NCBI RefSeq assembly: GCF_000200735.1 | Contig: NC_014970.1 | Location: 620,001-684,000, forward strand | DNA: 64,000 nucleotides | Source of the DNA: Mycoplasma haemofelis str. Langford 1 | Lineage (GTDB): Bacteria > Bacillota_I > Bacilli_A > Mycoplasmatales > Mycoplasmoidaceae | Direction: 5' to 3' | In this document: positions 31,511 to 41,037 of the stretch, one piece after another | Layout: every line of letters begins with the position of its first letter | How positions within the stretch are numbered: position 1 is the stretch's first letter | The notes under the pieces: generated by a model | What the model saw: only the letters and a program-made list of their open reading frames with translations | Told to the model about the DNA's origin: nothing | Database searches by the model: none | Program-made: the position numbers and the translations under genes

Positions 31511-32127
31511 TGTCTAAGGCAACTGTCGCTTCTTTGGCGGGATTAGGAGGTATTGGGGGAGGGTTAGGCGCTTATAAGTTATATTCTTCTTCTGGGGCGG
31601 AGAAGTCAATCTCCTCTGGGACAATAGAGGACAGACTTAGAGCTGAAAAATTTTCTATATTGGGAACTGAGCCGTCCGATGAAGCACATTGAACAAAGAT
31701 AAAGGAAGCATACGAGAAGGTCAAGACAGATCCAACTAAAGCTTTTTCTGGGAAATCAGGAGATCTAAAGGACTTGTGTAAAGCTGCTTTATCTAAGCAA
31801 GAAACAGATTCCGATTATCCAAAAGCAAAGAGATGATGCGTAGTCCCTATTTCCCTTTCCTCTCATCTAAATAAGTTGGGATTCAAATCTTTATCTTCAC
31901 AAGATAACGATCAGAATGCGGATAAGGCCAAATGGGAGAATATGGTGACGGAGCATAAGAAGGATGAGAATAAAAGCAAACGTATTTCTGACTTGGGCAG
32001 TTTAGATAACGAAGGGTGGAAGGTTATTATGAAGAAATGCAAAGCAATCGGAGATAAGCAGAATTACGATGATGAATTTACAAGTAAGTTTGAAAACTAT
32101 AAAGATTGATGTTCTGAGAAGAACTAA
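31510..32127 (+). CDS. Family A-like paralogue, 205 aa
   Basis: TAATG junction. Helix VASLAGLGGIGGGLGAYKLY. Marks: TIEDRLRAEKFSIL, W-T-K-I-K-E-A-Y-E, KRWCVVPISLSSHL, KQNYDDEFTSKFENY and a terminal DWCSEKN. Last gene of the plus array; its stop overlaps the stop of the convergent D gene (CTAA, 32124-32127). Confidence 0.93.
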
Positions 32128-32729
32128 CCTGCAGATTTAGAGCACCATTTAGCCACCTTCTCATAACTCTTACCTCCCTCAAAGAATTCATACATCTTCT
32201 TACTTAAATAAGTCTCACATCACTTCTTAAGGGCGGAACCTCCTTGTTGTTTCTGAGTAGCATTAGTTCCCTTAAAAGCCGCATCTTCTATCTCTAAACT
32301 AGCCTTATCCTTATTATACGTCTCTCAAGCACCCTCTCAACCAGAACTCTCTTCTTCCAAAAATGTTATGGAATTAGCTTGCAATTCCTCTTTCACAGAC
32401 CTAGTATTAACTACACACCACTTAGAAACTAAAGTAAGCTTGGACTCATCCTTACCGGCAAGACTATCTTCGCATCACTGGGAAAGATTCTCTTTATTAA
32501 TTCCAGATATTGGAGCTTTAGTCTCAGCTCCATAAAACTCCTTCCAAGAATTTCAAATAGGATCATCCTTAGAAGTGAGAATCTTCCTATGCGAAGAATC
32601 CTTCAACTGCCTCTGAAGCTTAGAAAGTAATGAATCCTTAGAGAAATACCTATGACCTAAGACTCCTCCTGTGGCAGCAGTACCGGCTCCCAAAGCAGAA
32701 AGAGATGCTAATGCAGTCTTAGAAGGCAC
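32124..32729 (-). CDS. Family D paralogue, 201 aa, GTG start
   Basis: GTG at 32729 aligns with the ATG of the D gene at 60013 (M-P-S-K). Helix ASLSALGAGTAATGGVLGHRY. Marks: W-N-S-W-K-E-F-Y-G-A-E, SQWCEDSLAGKDESK, KWCVVNTRS, LKKWCETYLSKKMYEFFEGG, VAKWCSKSAG. Gap of 5 bp to the upstream E gene. Confidence 0.9.
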
Positions 32730-32734
32730 CTTCT

Positions 32735-33355
32735 TTACTGCTTAACACACCAAAGCATATACTTCTCATGAGTCTGATCTTCTCCTCCCCACTCATACAT
32801 AAGCTTACTTTCCTTGGAATTGCACCAGGCTTGAAGTTTGGATCCTCCAGCCTCCTTGCCCTGCGTTTCTTCAGTTTTCACATCACCATCAACAATATCT
32901 AGATTCTTACTGCCCTTATTATTCTTGTAGTACTCCCAAGCTGTTTGTCAAGCAGTTGTTTGTTCTCCTGATGAAATCTCAGAAACTGGAGTTTTACCTA
33001 ATCCCTTAGCAGCAGCTTTAACACTCCTAACATCCACCACACACCATTGCCTTGCAAACTCTAATTCCTTCTCAGACTTATCAGATGCTTTAATACTTAA
33101 ATTCTTCTCGCATCAATCCGGAAGAGTCTCCTCCGTAACCCCATCCAACTTCTCTCCTTTGAAATTCTTATATAGTTCTTTAAATTTAGTCCAATATCCA
33201 CTATCTCTACTCTCTACCAATTGGAGATAATCTTTTCCGGATATAGAAGACTGAATCTGATTAGCAACACTAGCTCCCGATGGTCACAATAAATAAACCG
33301 AAACAGCAGTAGCGCCCGCCAATACAGGACCCAAAGAAACAACGTAATTAATCAT
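32735..33355 (-). CDS. Family E paralogue, intact, 206 aa
   Basis: ATG at 33355. Helix VVSLGPVLAGATAVSVYLLW. Marks: SSISGKDYLQLVESRDSGYW, F-K-E-L-Y-K-N-F-K-G-E, PDWCEKNLSIKA, RQWCVVDVRSVKAAAKG, LQAWCNSKESKLMYEW, LWCVKQ. It holds two tandem TCTCTAC units (33204-33217) and is in frame, so it is the reference for the two broken E genes. TAATG overlap with the F gene. Confidence 0.92.
33204..33217 (-). repeat. Tandem heptamer TCTCTAC x2 in an intact family E gene
   Basis: Two perfect adjacent units coding around V-E-S-R. One unit fewer occurs at 4251 in the frameshifted copy. Confidence 0.88.
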
Positions 33356-33981
33356 TATTTAGTGCACAAAGCTTCAGCCCTCTTGTAATCATCATCCGAC
33401 CCATTTACAAAAGGAATCTCAACTTTAGAAGAACATCAATCTCTTATCTGCTGCCAAGTTACCTTAGATTGCTCTATCGCAGTCCCTGACTCTCCCCCAT
33501 TCGGAATTTGAAGCTTCCCACTATTATCTTGCGGATACTTGGACTTCTTATCAGACCAATCTTTCTCTTCTTGGGAATCTATTCAAGTTTTATTAGCTAC
33601 CTTATCATTAAATTGAGTTCTTAAAGTATTCCTAGAACATCACTCAACATACACACTAAATCTCTTCTCTTCTGTAACTTGAGATTCCCTTTTACAGTAA
33701 TCCTTAAACTTCTCTTTATCTAAACCGTCTTTAGAGAGACCCAACAACCCTTCTTTATTCTGATAAGCCTGTTTATATTCCTTAACAAGCTCTTCTCAAA
33801 CTGCGTCGTGACTAGAGCCAGAAACGTCTAGCAGAACCTTTCCCTTTATCTCCTTGCGAAACCTTTCTGCGAGACTGACACTAGGCTCTTCAGAGTTAGA
33901 AGATTTCCAATAAACCGCACCAGCAGCTCCCGCACAACCGGCTGCCCCTGCAGATCCTAATGCTACAAAAGATTTGCCCAC
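33355..33981 (-). CDS. Family F paralogue, 208 aa, GTG start
   Basis: GTG at 33981 aligns with ATG of F genes at 5008 and 61233. Helix with Cys: LGSAGAAGCAGAAGAVYW. Marks: KGKVLLDVSG, W-E-E-L-V-K-E-Y-K, WCSRNTLRTQFNDKV, NKTWIDSQEEKDW, TWQQIRDWCSSKVEIPFV, YKRAEALCTK. The final Cys lies in ALC instead of WC. Confidence 0.9.
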
Positions 33982-34075
33982 TACCTTCCTTCAAATCCAA
34001 TTAACTGTCGGTTCTTAATACATTTTGCGTAATCTAATTGGGAAAATATTTAGAATACCTGCCCCCCACAAAAAC
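33982..34075 (+). promoter_or_regulatory. Divergent intergenic region with element GAAAATATTTAGAAT
   Basis: Element at 34042-34056, TAGAAT at 34051-34056, CCCCCC then A-run, ATG 19 bp after the element. A second piece, CTTAATACATTTTG at 34014, is shared with 5023 and places TTTTG about 20 bp before TAGAAT, a possible -35. Confidence 0.55.
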
Positions 34076-34780
34076 ATGGATGCAAAGCTTTTAGGACTTG
34101 CTGGCTCCTTGGGAACTGCAGCCGTCGGAGGGGGAATATATTTTGCCTCTAAAGACTCTCCCAAGTCAACTTCAATCTCTCATCTTCTCGAATCCGAAAA
34201 AGGGTTATTGCTTCTATCGGAAACTACTGATGCCAAATGGCAAGAAGCATGAAAAAGATATAGAGATGCTCACAAAGAAGGTGGAAGCGGTAACTATAAA
34301 ACCGAAGATCTATGGAACATCAAAGATTGAGCATCTAAACAGAAGGAAGACAGTGCTCCCGAAGAATTCAAATCAGAATGTGAAAAGAGAGCCAAATTAG
34401 AGGTTCTGGGAAAGGACGGTAAGGAATACCAAAACGTTAAATCTTGATGTACCAGACCTAAGAAAGTAAGCGAGTTACTAAGCTCCATCGGAAACAAAGT
34501 TTTATTGAACAAAGATGGGGATTCTGGGGAGTGAAGTAAGTCTTGGGAAGAGTATAGAAAGCATCACCAAAAGCAACCGTCCGGAAGTTCAGTTAGTTAC
34601 GAAGATAAGGATGAGTTGGGGGTCTCTTCCTGAACCACCAAGAGCAAAGAAACCGGCGTTCCAACCGAATATAAAACGGCATGTCAAACCAAGGCAGATT
34701 CATACATAGAGATTGAAAAAGTTACCGAAGATACTACTTTTAAAAGGGTTGAGAAGTGATGTACTAAACCTCGTGTCTAA
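34076..34780 (+). CDS. Family G paralogue, 234 aa
   Basis: ATG at 34076, not the in-frame upstream starts, because it aligns with the other G genes (MDAKLLGLAGSLG). Module 1: W-Q-E-A-W-K-R-Y-R, F-K-S-E-C, VKSWCTRPKKVSELL; module 2: W-S-K-S-W-E-E-Y-R-K-H-H, Y-K-T-A-C, VEKWCTKPRV. First gene of the second G-H-I triplet. Confidence 0.93.
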
Positions 34781-34782
34781 TC

Positions 34783-35415
34783 ATGAATCCAGCATCCAAA
34801 ATAGCGGTTTCTACCTTGGCTGTTGGAGGAACTGCAGCCACAGGGGGATATTCTTGGCATCTATCTCAACTCTCAACCATATCTAGCCTCATAGAAGCCG
34901 ACGAAGAAGTAATTCAATTAACTAGTAGTTCATCTGATGGAGATTGAAATGAAGCATGAAAGTCCTATAAAGGAAGCAATAATGCTTGAAAGCTATCGGA
35001 TTACAACGTAGTTGATGCCCCTAAATCCTTCAAAGATGAATGTTTAAGTAGAGGAAAGGAGAAGGTAAAGGGCATTAACAGCTTGGAGTTTCAAAATTTC
35101 AAGAAATGATGTTCTCGAAATTTCACTGTTTCTGAATGACTAAAGAAATCTAATATCTCCTTATTGAGCTCTTCGGATGCATCTGGAAAGTGGGATGCCG
35201 CTTGGAAGAAGTATAAAGATGAGCCAAAGAATAAGAATCAAGATGGAAAGACAGCTGCCTCTAATGACATTTGATCTGTAAGGGATTGAGCCACAAACAA
35301 GGATAAAGATACGTCTAACGATGGCTTTAAGGAGAAGTGTGCGGAGAAAGCTAATTTGAAGATCAAGAATAAAAACGATGAGCTATATAAACAAGTATCC
35401 AGTTGGTGCGTTTAA
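34783..35415 (+). CDS. Family H paralogue, 210 aa
   Basis: ATG 2 bp after the G stop. MNPASKIAVSTLAVGGTAA; SWHLSQLSTISSLIEADEE. Module 1 ends FKKWCSRNFTVSEWLKKSN; module 2: W-D-A-A-W-K-K-Y-K, F-K-E-K-C, YKQVSSWCV-stop. TAATG to the I gene. Confidence 0.93.
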
Positions 35416-36089
35416 TGGAAGCTTCTAAAGTTGCACTAGGGTTGCTAGGAGCTGCTGGTGTATCCGGCGGGGGTGCTTTTACAGCTTACAAAATGGGAGC
35501 TTTTTCGGAACCCGAAAAGCCCTTAAGTGTAGAGCAAAAATTAAGAAATGAAGAATATGAGTTGGCCGGCTCCACAGAGCAACGTAAAGCCATATTCAAG
35601 GACTTAAAGGAGAATACTGAATTTATTAATGAGCTTAATAAATACAAGGGAACTGAAGAGACCTTATCAAACAGTAGCGATGAAGACAAGGGGAGTGTAG
35701 CCTTAGAGAAGATGTGCTCCTCTCTTTTAAAGAGCGCGGAGGATAAGGATTTTGAGAATGCTTCTAAATGATGTGTTCTAAGAATTAAGGATAGATCGTT
35801 ATCAGGTAAATCTTGGATATCTGTTTCTCAAAATGGAGATCAAGATAGTGATTGAAAGCAATCCTTTAAAACACACAAAGATGCAATGTCTACTTATGGA
35901 GTGTCAGGAATTACAAGTAGTACTCAAGAGGGTGAAGGCTATACTAAGGTAAAAGAATGATGCTCTACGAATACCGCTCTTCCAATTAATAAAGATAGAA
36001 AAACTATATTAAGCAAGGCTTTAGACTGGTGTACTAAAGCGAATCAAGTAGCTTCTGCTCCGGCAGCTGCTGCAGCTGCTGCAGCTTAA
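35415..36089 (+). CDS. Family I paralogue with a poly-Ala tail, 224 aa
   Basis: ATG (MEASKVALGLLGAAGVSGGG). Marks: PLSVEQKLRNEEYEL, LEKMCSSLLKS, SKWCVLRIKD, VKEWCSTNTALPINKDRKT, DWCTKANQVASAP followed by eight Ala. The tail is made of a GCTGCTGCA-type triplet repeat and is absent from the copies at 6369 and 62627. Stop overlaps the convergent F gene (CTTAAG). Confidence 0.92.
36047..36086 (+). repeat. Ala-coding triplet repeat (GCT/GCA)n
   Basis: About twelve codons of mixed GCT, GCA and one CCG at the 3' end of an I gene. In-frame length changes would lengthen or shorten the tail without a frameshift. Confidence 0.7.
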
Positions 36090-36682
36090 GATACACACAG
36101 AGCTTCAGCTCTTTTGTAGTCCTCATCGGACTCCTTTATAAAGGGAGTATCCACCTTAGTAGCACACCAATCCATTATATTCTTGGAAGTTACTTGATTT
36201 TTAGCGATAGTAGTTGATGATCCAGACTGAGGAATCTGAAGCTTTCCATCATTATTCTCAGCATAACCATTCTTCTTAGTATCTCAATCACTCTCTACAG
36301 TAGAAGTAATCCAAGTCTTTCCAGATCCTTTGGAATTAAACTGAGTTTGTAAAGTATTCCTAGAACATCATTCCACATAGGAACTGAACTTAGATTCCTC
36401 AGTCAGATCAGCATCGCTCTTACAACGAGATTTCAACTTTTCCTTATCCACTTCCGGCCTTCCTGAATGATCACCCTTATATTCTTCAACCAATGCATCC
36501 CAAACCGCATCATGTTTAGTTCCCTCTACATCCAAAAGTATCCTCCCTTTCACTTCCTTATTAAATCTATCTTTAAGACTCACATTAGATCCCAAAGTGG
36601 ATCTTCAATAAACTAAACCAGCAGTTCCAGCGCATCCCGCCACTCCGGCTGAAGATCCCAGCATCCAGAGAGACTTACTCAT
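36086..36682 (-). CDS. Family F paralogue, 198 aa
   Basis: ATG at 36682. Helix with Cys LGSSAGVAGCAGTAGLVYW. Marks: KGRILLDVEGTKHDAVW, L-V-E-E-Y-K, WCSRNTLQTQF, KTWITSTVESDW, NIMDWCATKVDTPF, YKRAEALCVS. It occupies the place held by a J gene in the first block. Confidence 0.92.
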
Positions 36683-36684
36683 GT

Positions 36685-37104
36685 TTATGCAGCTTCTTTA
36701 GTACACCACTTTAGAACCTTTTTATATATGACATCACCGGTAGAAGAAAACTCCGACTCCAAATACTTCCGACATCACTTCTTCATCTTTTCAACATCCA
36801 CAGAATTAGATTTGGCAATTGGTGTCTCCTGACCCGATTCCCCTATTTCTGCAATCAATTCATTCTCTAGGGCATTAGCGTATGCTTCTTTTCTTTGATT
36901 CCACTCCGTAACCTGAGCATTGGAGCCTTCAGCATCTGTACTCAAGACAGTCTTTCCAGACTCCCTTAAGACCTCAGATATTGACTTCTTCTTTTGTTCC
37001 TTGGGAGTTGTAGTTCCTCTAGTAGAGTAAATATATCCTCCCACACCAGCACCCCCTGCTGCCGCAGCTCCAGTAGCCACGTAAGCTAACGTAAGTTTGT
37101 CCAT
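36685..37104 (-). CDS. Family K single-module paralogue, 139 aa
   Basis: ATG at 37104. Helix LAYVATGAAAAGGAGVGGYIY. Marks: SISEVLRESGKTVLSTDAEG, W-N-Q-R-K-E-A-Y-A, MKKWCRKYLESEF, VLKWCTKEAA. Close to the gene at 7468, but no G gene follows divergently here. Confidence 0.92.
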
Positions 37105-37127
37105 AATATGTTCGTGGGAATGGGAAT

Positions 37128-37133
37128 TATAAT
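37128..37133 (+). promoter_or_regulatory. TATAAT, candidate -10 for the small ORF
   Basis: A perfect TATAAT 24 bp before the GTG at 37158 and 42 bp before the ATG at 37176. No convincing TTGACA-like -35; the upstream GTGGGAATGGGAAT lacks one. Confidence 0.4.
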
Positions 37134-37157
37134 GTCTGCCACTTTTTTCAAAACACT

Positions 37158-37325
37158 GTGACTATCAAGGCATTAATGGCATATCTTTCTTTGGGCGCAA
37201 CGGGCGTTGGAGTCGTGTTATATTGATCAGCGCAAGAATACCTTCGATTGGGCGAGGAAAGCAGAAGAAAATCGAAAATTGAATATGAAAAGCAATTGCA
37301 AGAGGAGGAGTCTAAGTCGGGTTAG
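37158..37325 (+). CDS. Small membrane ORF, 49-55 aa
   Basis: GTG at 37158 (55 aa) or ATG at 37176 (49 aa), both in frame. It reads a short hydrophobic segment (YLSLGATGVGVVLYW) then a charged helix rich in E/R/K (EESRRKSKIEYEKQLQEEES). It looks like a paralogue N-terminus that never reaches a module: no Cys, no WC. Could be a remnant or a genuine small membrane protein. One TGA reads as Trp. Confidence 0.5.
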
Positions 37326-37486
37326 GAATTACTATATTTGCATATCTACTTATTAGCAAAGGAGGTTAGAATATTCTTCTCCTAGTAAAAATATAGATCC
37401 ACAGCTTCAAAACCAACTGGAATACTACTTCATTTAAAGGAACGAACTTAACTCGAACAAAGGAAAACTTAAGACTTTAACGAACT
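37326..37486. other. Intergenic 161 bp, with a hairpin but no recognised gene
   Basis: AT-rich and without an open frame that resembles the paralogues. It contains the hairpin at 37360-37383. No promoter is evident for the ORF that follows. Confidence 0.4.
37360..37383 (+). other. Imperfect hairpin carrying AGGAGG
   Basis: AGGAG (37360-37364) can pair with CTCCT (37379-37383); between them lies the palindrome AGAATATTCT (37368-37377). No T-run follows, so an intrinsic terminator is unlikely. AAAGGAGG is the best Shine-Dalgarno match I saw in the window, but no good start follows it. Confidence 0.4.
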
Positions 37487-37828
37487 GTGAATAGCTTGCT
37501 AGAGATTATCAAACACGAAGGAAGTAGACCGAGACTTAGACACTTTTTAGATCAAATAAAGCAAATGAAAAAGCTACTTATCAGGGTACGTTACGGATCC
37601 TATCCTTCCTCACCTTTCCAAGAAGAACCTTGTGGATACAAACACTTACTGAAAGAAGCTAGACATAAGTACCAAAGCCTATGGAATCTATATGAAGAAG
37701 TGATGCGCATAATGATTGAAGGTAAGGTGTGCAAAAGTAACCCAACTTCCTTTATTAAATTAGATCAAGCTATATGTGAGGAAATGAAACAAATACACCA
37801 ATCCCTATACACTCCCGAGGAGAGTTAG
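37487..37828 (+). CDS. Non-paralogue ORF, 113 aa, unknown
   Basis: GTG at 37487 after an in-frame TAA at 37478. No N-terminal helix, no TGA codon, no WC pair, and a composition unlike its neighbours (Leu/Arg/His/Gln-rich, for example LRHFLDQIKQMKKLLIRVRY, then HLLKEARHKYQSLWNLYEEV). It looks mostly alpha-helical and cytoplasmic. I do not recognise it. The start is uncertain (ATG at 37566 is possible), and a spurious ORF cannot be excluded. Confidence 0.45.
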   Translation: MNSLLEIIKHEGSRPRLRHFLDQIKQMKKLLIRVRYGSYPSSPFQEEPCGYKHLLKEARHKYQSLWNLYEEVMRIMIEGKVCKSNPTSFIKLDQAICEEMKQIHQSLYTPEES

Positions 37829-37905
37829 CGTGGTAAAGGTAGCTTAAAATTTCACATAAACCCGTCTTAATCGAATTAACTGACTCCCCCTATTCAAAAT
37901 TAATC
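37829..37905. other. Spacer before the second L-M-N array
   Basis: 77 bp, AT-rich, no hairpin or clear promoter seen. As the first gap before a long plus-strand gene series it is where a promoter would be expected. Confidence 0.3.
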
Positions 37906-38553
37906 GTGAGTAAATTAGCTCTGCCTTTGGTGGGTCTTGGTGGTGCGGGAGCTGCTGGTTTAGGGGGGTATACTCTTTTTAAAAAATTCGAAGAGACACC
38001 AAAAGAACAGACCTTCCAAGATAAATATTCACACGCTATCCTTACAGCCGAAGATAGCCTATGAACGACCAAATTCAAAGATCTTAAGGATGGAAGCAAA
38101 CCAGCACATTCCAAATTAGTAGAAGCTCAGACTAAATTCAAAACTAGCGATTCAGATCCTGAAGCCCAACGACTTCAGAAAGAAGGATGTCAAGAGATAT
38201 ATAACTTCCCGATTAAAGACTCCAACTACCTACAAGACTTCCAAAAATACTGTGCTAAGTTAATTGGCAACGGAGTGGCAGGAACTTGGATTGTTGCTGA
38301 TAATACTAATTCAAGCAAGTGAGATGCCAAACTTAACTCCCTTAAGGCTCATGATGAAAGCCAAAATGGATCATTAGATGAGGCTCTCGAAGCCTTAAAA
38401 GGCAAGTTAAACGCAGCTTCCGAATCGGGCTTAGATAACAATAAGCGGGGAGAGCTCAAGAAGTGGTGTGATTCTGTTAAGGGAGAGATTTTTATAGGAG
38501 ATAAAGACTCCAGACTCACTCATGCCAAACTTTACTGCGTTGAGAATTCCTAG
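37906..38553 (+). CDS. Family L paralogue, 215 aa, GTG start
   Basis: GTG-AGT-AAA; no ATG before the helix LVGLGGAGAAGLGGYTLF. Marks: F-Q-D-K-Y-S-H-A-I-L, KEGCQEIYNFPI, F-Q-K-YCAKLIGNGV, TWIVADNTNSSKW, LKKWCDSVKGEIFIGD, K-L-YCVENS. Counterpart of the gene at 9166; both are followed by a GTG-started M gene. Confidence 0.91.
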
Positions 38554-39141
38554 GTGCCTAGTTTAGTTTCATTAGCAAAGCCCAATAGAAAACTACTTAC
38601 ACTAACTGGATGTTATGGTGTTTCGTGTGGAGGAGTTTATTTAGTATTAAGCCAAGTTCTTAATAAGGGAGAGCAATCCGAGCCGCAGAACCTAATCACT
38701 TTAACCAAAGAAGAAGTTACAGAAATAAACGAACAACAGGACGAGCCCCAAAAGGACACATCTCCCGATGTAGTGGAACCCATTTTGGCTCCAGTACCCG
38801 TAGAGAAGAGCAAGAGGGAAGGGGTTATAGATACCGTTAATAATCAATATTTAACTGCGGAAAACGCCAAGAAGCAAGGGAGTAGATATCACTTTGAAAA
38901 AGGATATTATCGATTGCCGCAGTTAGGGAATGATCAAGAATGAAATCAGCTTCTCAAAAAGTTTAAAGAAGACTCGGGAGCTCAAAGCATCACGACTGTA
39001 GAAGAAGTTAAGAAGTATTGTTTGGATGAATTGCAATGAACTGATTCTACTATTAATTTAGACAAATTACAGGAGGAAAGGTTTCCAACAAGAGAATACT
39101 TATGCATTTGAAATCATTTCAAACATAGACCGGAAGAGTAG
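38554..39141 (+). CDS. Family M paralogue, 195 aa, GTG start
   Basis: GTG abuts the previous TAG. K/R-containing start, hydrophobic LLTLTGC (lipobox-like), YGVSCGGVYLVL. Pro/Glu/Lys linker, VIDTVNNQYLTAEN, YRLPQLGNDQEWNQLL, VKKYCLDELQWTD, YLCIWNHF. Stop TAG shares its G with the GTG of the N gene (TAGTG). Confidence 0.9.
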
Positions 39142-39653
39142 TGGGCTTCTCCAACATTAAGAAGCCCATACTTTTAGGAACATTAGGCTCTGCGTCTGGA
39201 GCAGGAATGTGATTCGTTACTTCCCCCCAATCTGAGAAGCAGCCCGAAATGACTTTAACTACAGATATATTGGAATCAGTCAAAGAACAAAAGGATCCTA
39301 TCAAGACTAAATGAGAACAAGCAATAGCTTTAATTAGGGAGAAGATAACTGTTCAAAAGCTTAAGAGTACTGCAACTGGGGATAGAGTAGTTACCGAAGG
39401 ACAATATCTTATGCCCGATTTAACAGATGAAACGAAGTGAGGGAATATCCAAGGGGCTCTTAATAATTCCAAGAATAAGAGCAAGGTAAATGACAGAAGT
39501 TTTAGCTCTGTGGAAGAGGCTCAGAGATTCTGCCTAGAGGATCTAAAGTGACAATCTGAAGTTACATTAATACACTTAACTAATGAGGAAACAGTTGAAT
39601 CCTTATGTATCTGAGATGTACGGAAAGATCCCAATCGATCTAGAACGCAATAA
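39141..39653 (+). CDS. Family N paralogue, 170 aa, GTG start
   Basis: GTG within TAGTG. Starts V-G-F-S-N-I-K-K-P, then LLGTLGSASGAGMWFV. Marks: ILESVKEQKD, AIALIREKITVQKL, YLMPDLTDETKWGNIQ, AQRFCLEDLKWQSE, ESLCIWDVRKD. Three C residues and no classical WC end; family N is related to M through the F/YCLE-D/E and LC-I/V-W motifs. Confidence 0.9.
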
Positions 39654-40354
39654 TGTCTCTTCATAAATCGTTAGCTATGGCGGGGGGCACAGCTACCGCA
39701 GTAGGTGGAGGAGTTTTGGTATCAAAAAGTTCCCTATTCCAAGACACCCCATCTCCAACTACCTCTCAGCAAAAGGAAACATTCAGACAGAAGTATTCCA
39801 GTGCCATTTTGGGATCAGAGGATGCATTATGAGAAACTAAATTCTCCGGTCTTTCCGGAAATGCACAACCCACACATGAAAAGCTAAAGGAAGCTAAGAC
39901 TAAGCATACTTCCCATTCTGATGAAGCCAAGACCTTGCATAAAGAAGGGTGTCAGGCAATATACGATTCAGAATGAGAGGGATCCAGCTACCTAAATGAC
40001 TTTAAATCCTATTGCTCTAAAACAGTGGCAGATGCGATGAAAGATGTTGGAACTTGGATTGATCAAGAGGGTTCTGTGGATGGAAAGTGGAATACTAAGT
40101 TAACCAATTTAAGCAAGCATGACGAGAATCAAGATGGAGCTTTGAACGATACTCTTAAGAATTTGAAAACCAGCCTAACTCCCACCCCCTCTGCCGGAAC
40201 AAGTTCCAATTGGGATGCGAACAAGAGAACCACTTTAAATAACTGATGCAAAGAAGTCAAAGTCTCAGTATTCATGGGGGATGCAGATACCCAATTTAAA
40301 CATGCAAAGCTTTATTGCGTTGAAGAGAAGGCGGCTTCTTTGCCTTCTAGATAA
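39653..40354 (+). CDS. Family L paralogue, 233 aa
   Basis: TAATG junctions at both ends. MSLHKSLAMAGGTATAVGGG; Q-like N-terminus on an L body, as at 10783. Marks: HKEGCQAIYDSEW, F-K-S-YCSKTVADAM, TWIDQEGSVDGKW, LNNWCKEVKVSVFMGD, K-L-YCVEEKAASLPSR. Confidence 0.93.
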
Positions 40355-41037
40355 TGAGTAAATTAGTACTTCCCTTAGCAGGAATCGGTGGAGCAAGCGT
40401 TGCAGCCGCTGGAGGATATATGGTTTTTGGAAGAGATAATAAGTCCATCACCCCCAAAGTAGAAGAAACATTCAAGAGTAAATACTCCCAAGCCATCTTG
40501 TCAGATAACAGTGATTTATGAGCTTCCAAACTTGAAGCTCTTAAGGGGAATGGAAATCCTGTCCATCAGAAATTAGCGGAAGCGAAGAAGAAGGCGCAAT
40601 CTGAAACTAAAGGAGCTGAGCCATCGCAAGCAAAGCAATTGCTAATTGATGGTTGCAAGGAAATATATGAATCTAAATTAAAAGATTCTCCCTACGCACA
40701 GGATTTCAAGTCCTACTGTGCTAAGACCATAAAGGATGGCATAACAGGAACTTGACTTGCGGGAGGACATACGGGGAGCGGCACCAAATGAGATCAGGGA
40801 CTAACTAATCTAAAGAGTCAAAATAATGACAATCTCGATTCTCTTCTTAAAGATTTAAAAGGCAAATTACCTAGTGATTCAGGAACCACTACTTTTGACG
40901 ATTCCCACAGACAATCCTTGAAGGATTGATGTGAAACATCCCAGAAAGAAATATTTATGGGGGAGACTGATCCCCGCTTCATAAACTCAAAATCATATTG
41001 TTTAGAAGCTACTCAAGCATCCCCACAACCCGCTTAG
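40354..41037 (+). CDS. Family L paralogue, 227 aa
   Basis: TAATG start. Helix PLAGIGGASVAAAGGYMVF. Marks: F-K-S-K-Y-S-Q-A-I-L, IDGCKEIYESKL, F-K-S-YCAKTIKDGITGTW, LKDWCETSQKEIFMGE, S-YCLEATQASPQPA. The intact relative of the C-terminally shifted gene at 11473; it shows the K/R-Q-S-L-K-D-W codons missing there. Confidence 0.93.

Noticed and set aside
34025..34075. Upstream start for the family G gene at 34076
   Set aside because: It would translate through the conserved promoter-like element; all other G genes start at ATGGA.
35403..35414. GTG start upstream of the family I gene
   Set aside because: It lies in the last codons of the H gene, and the TAATG start matches the helix start of the copies.
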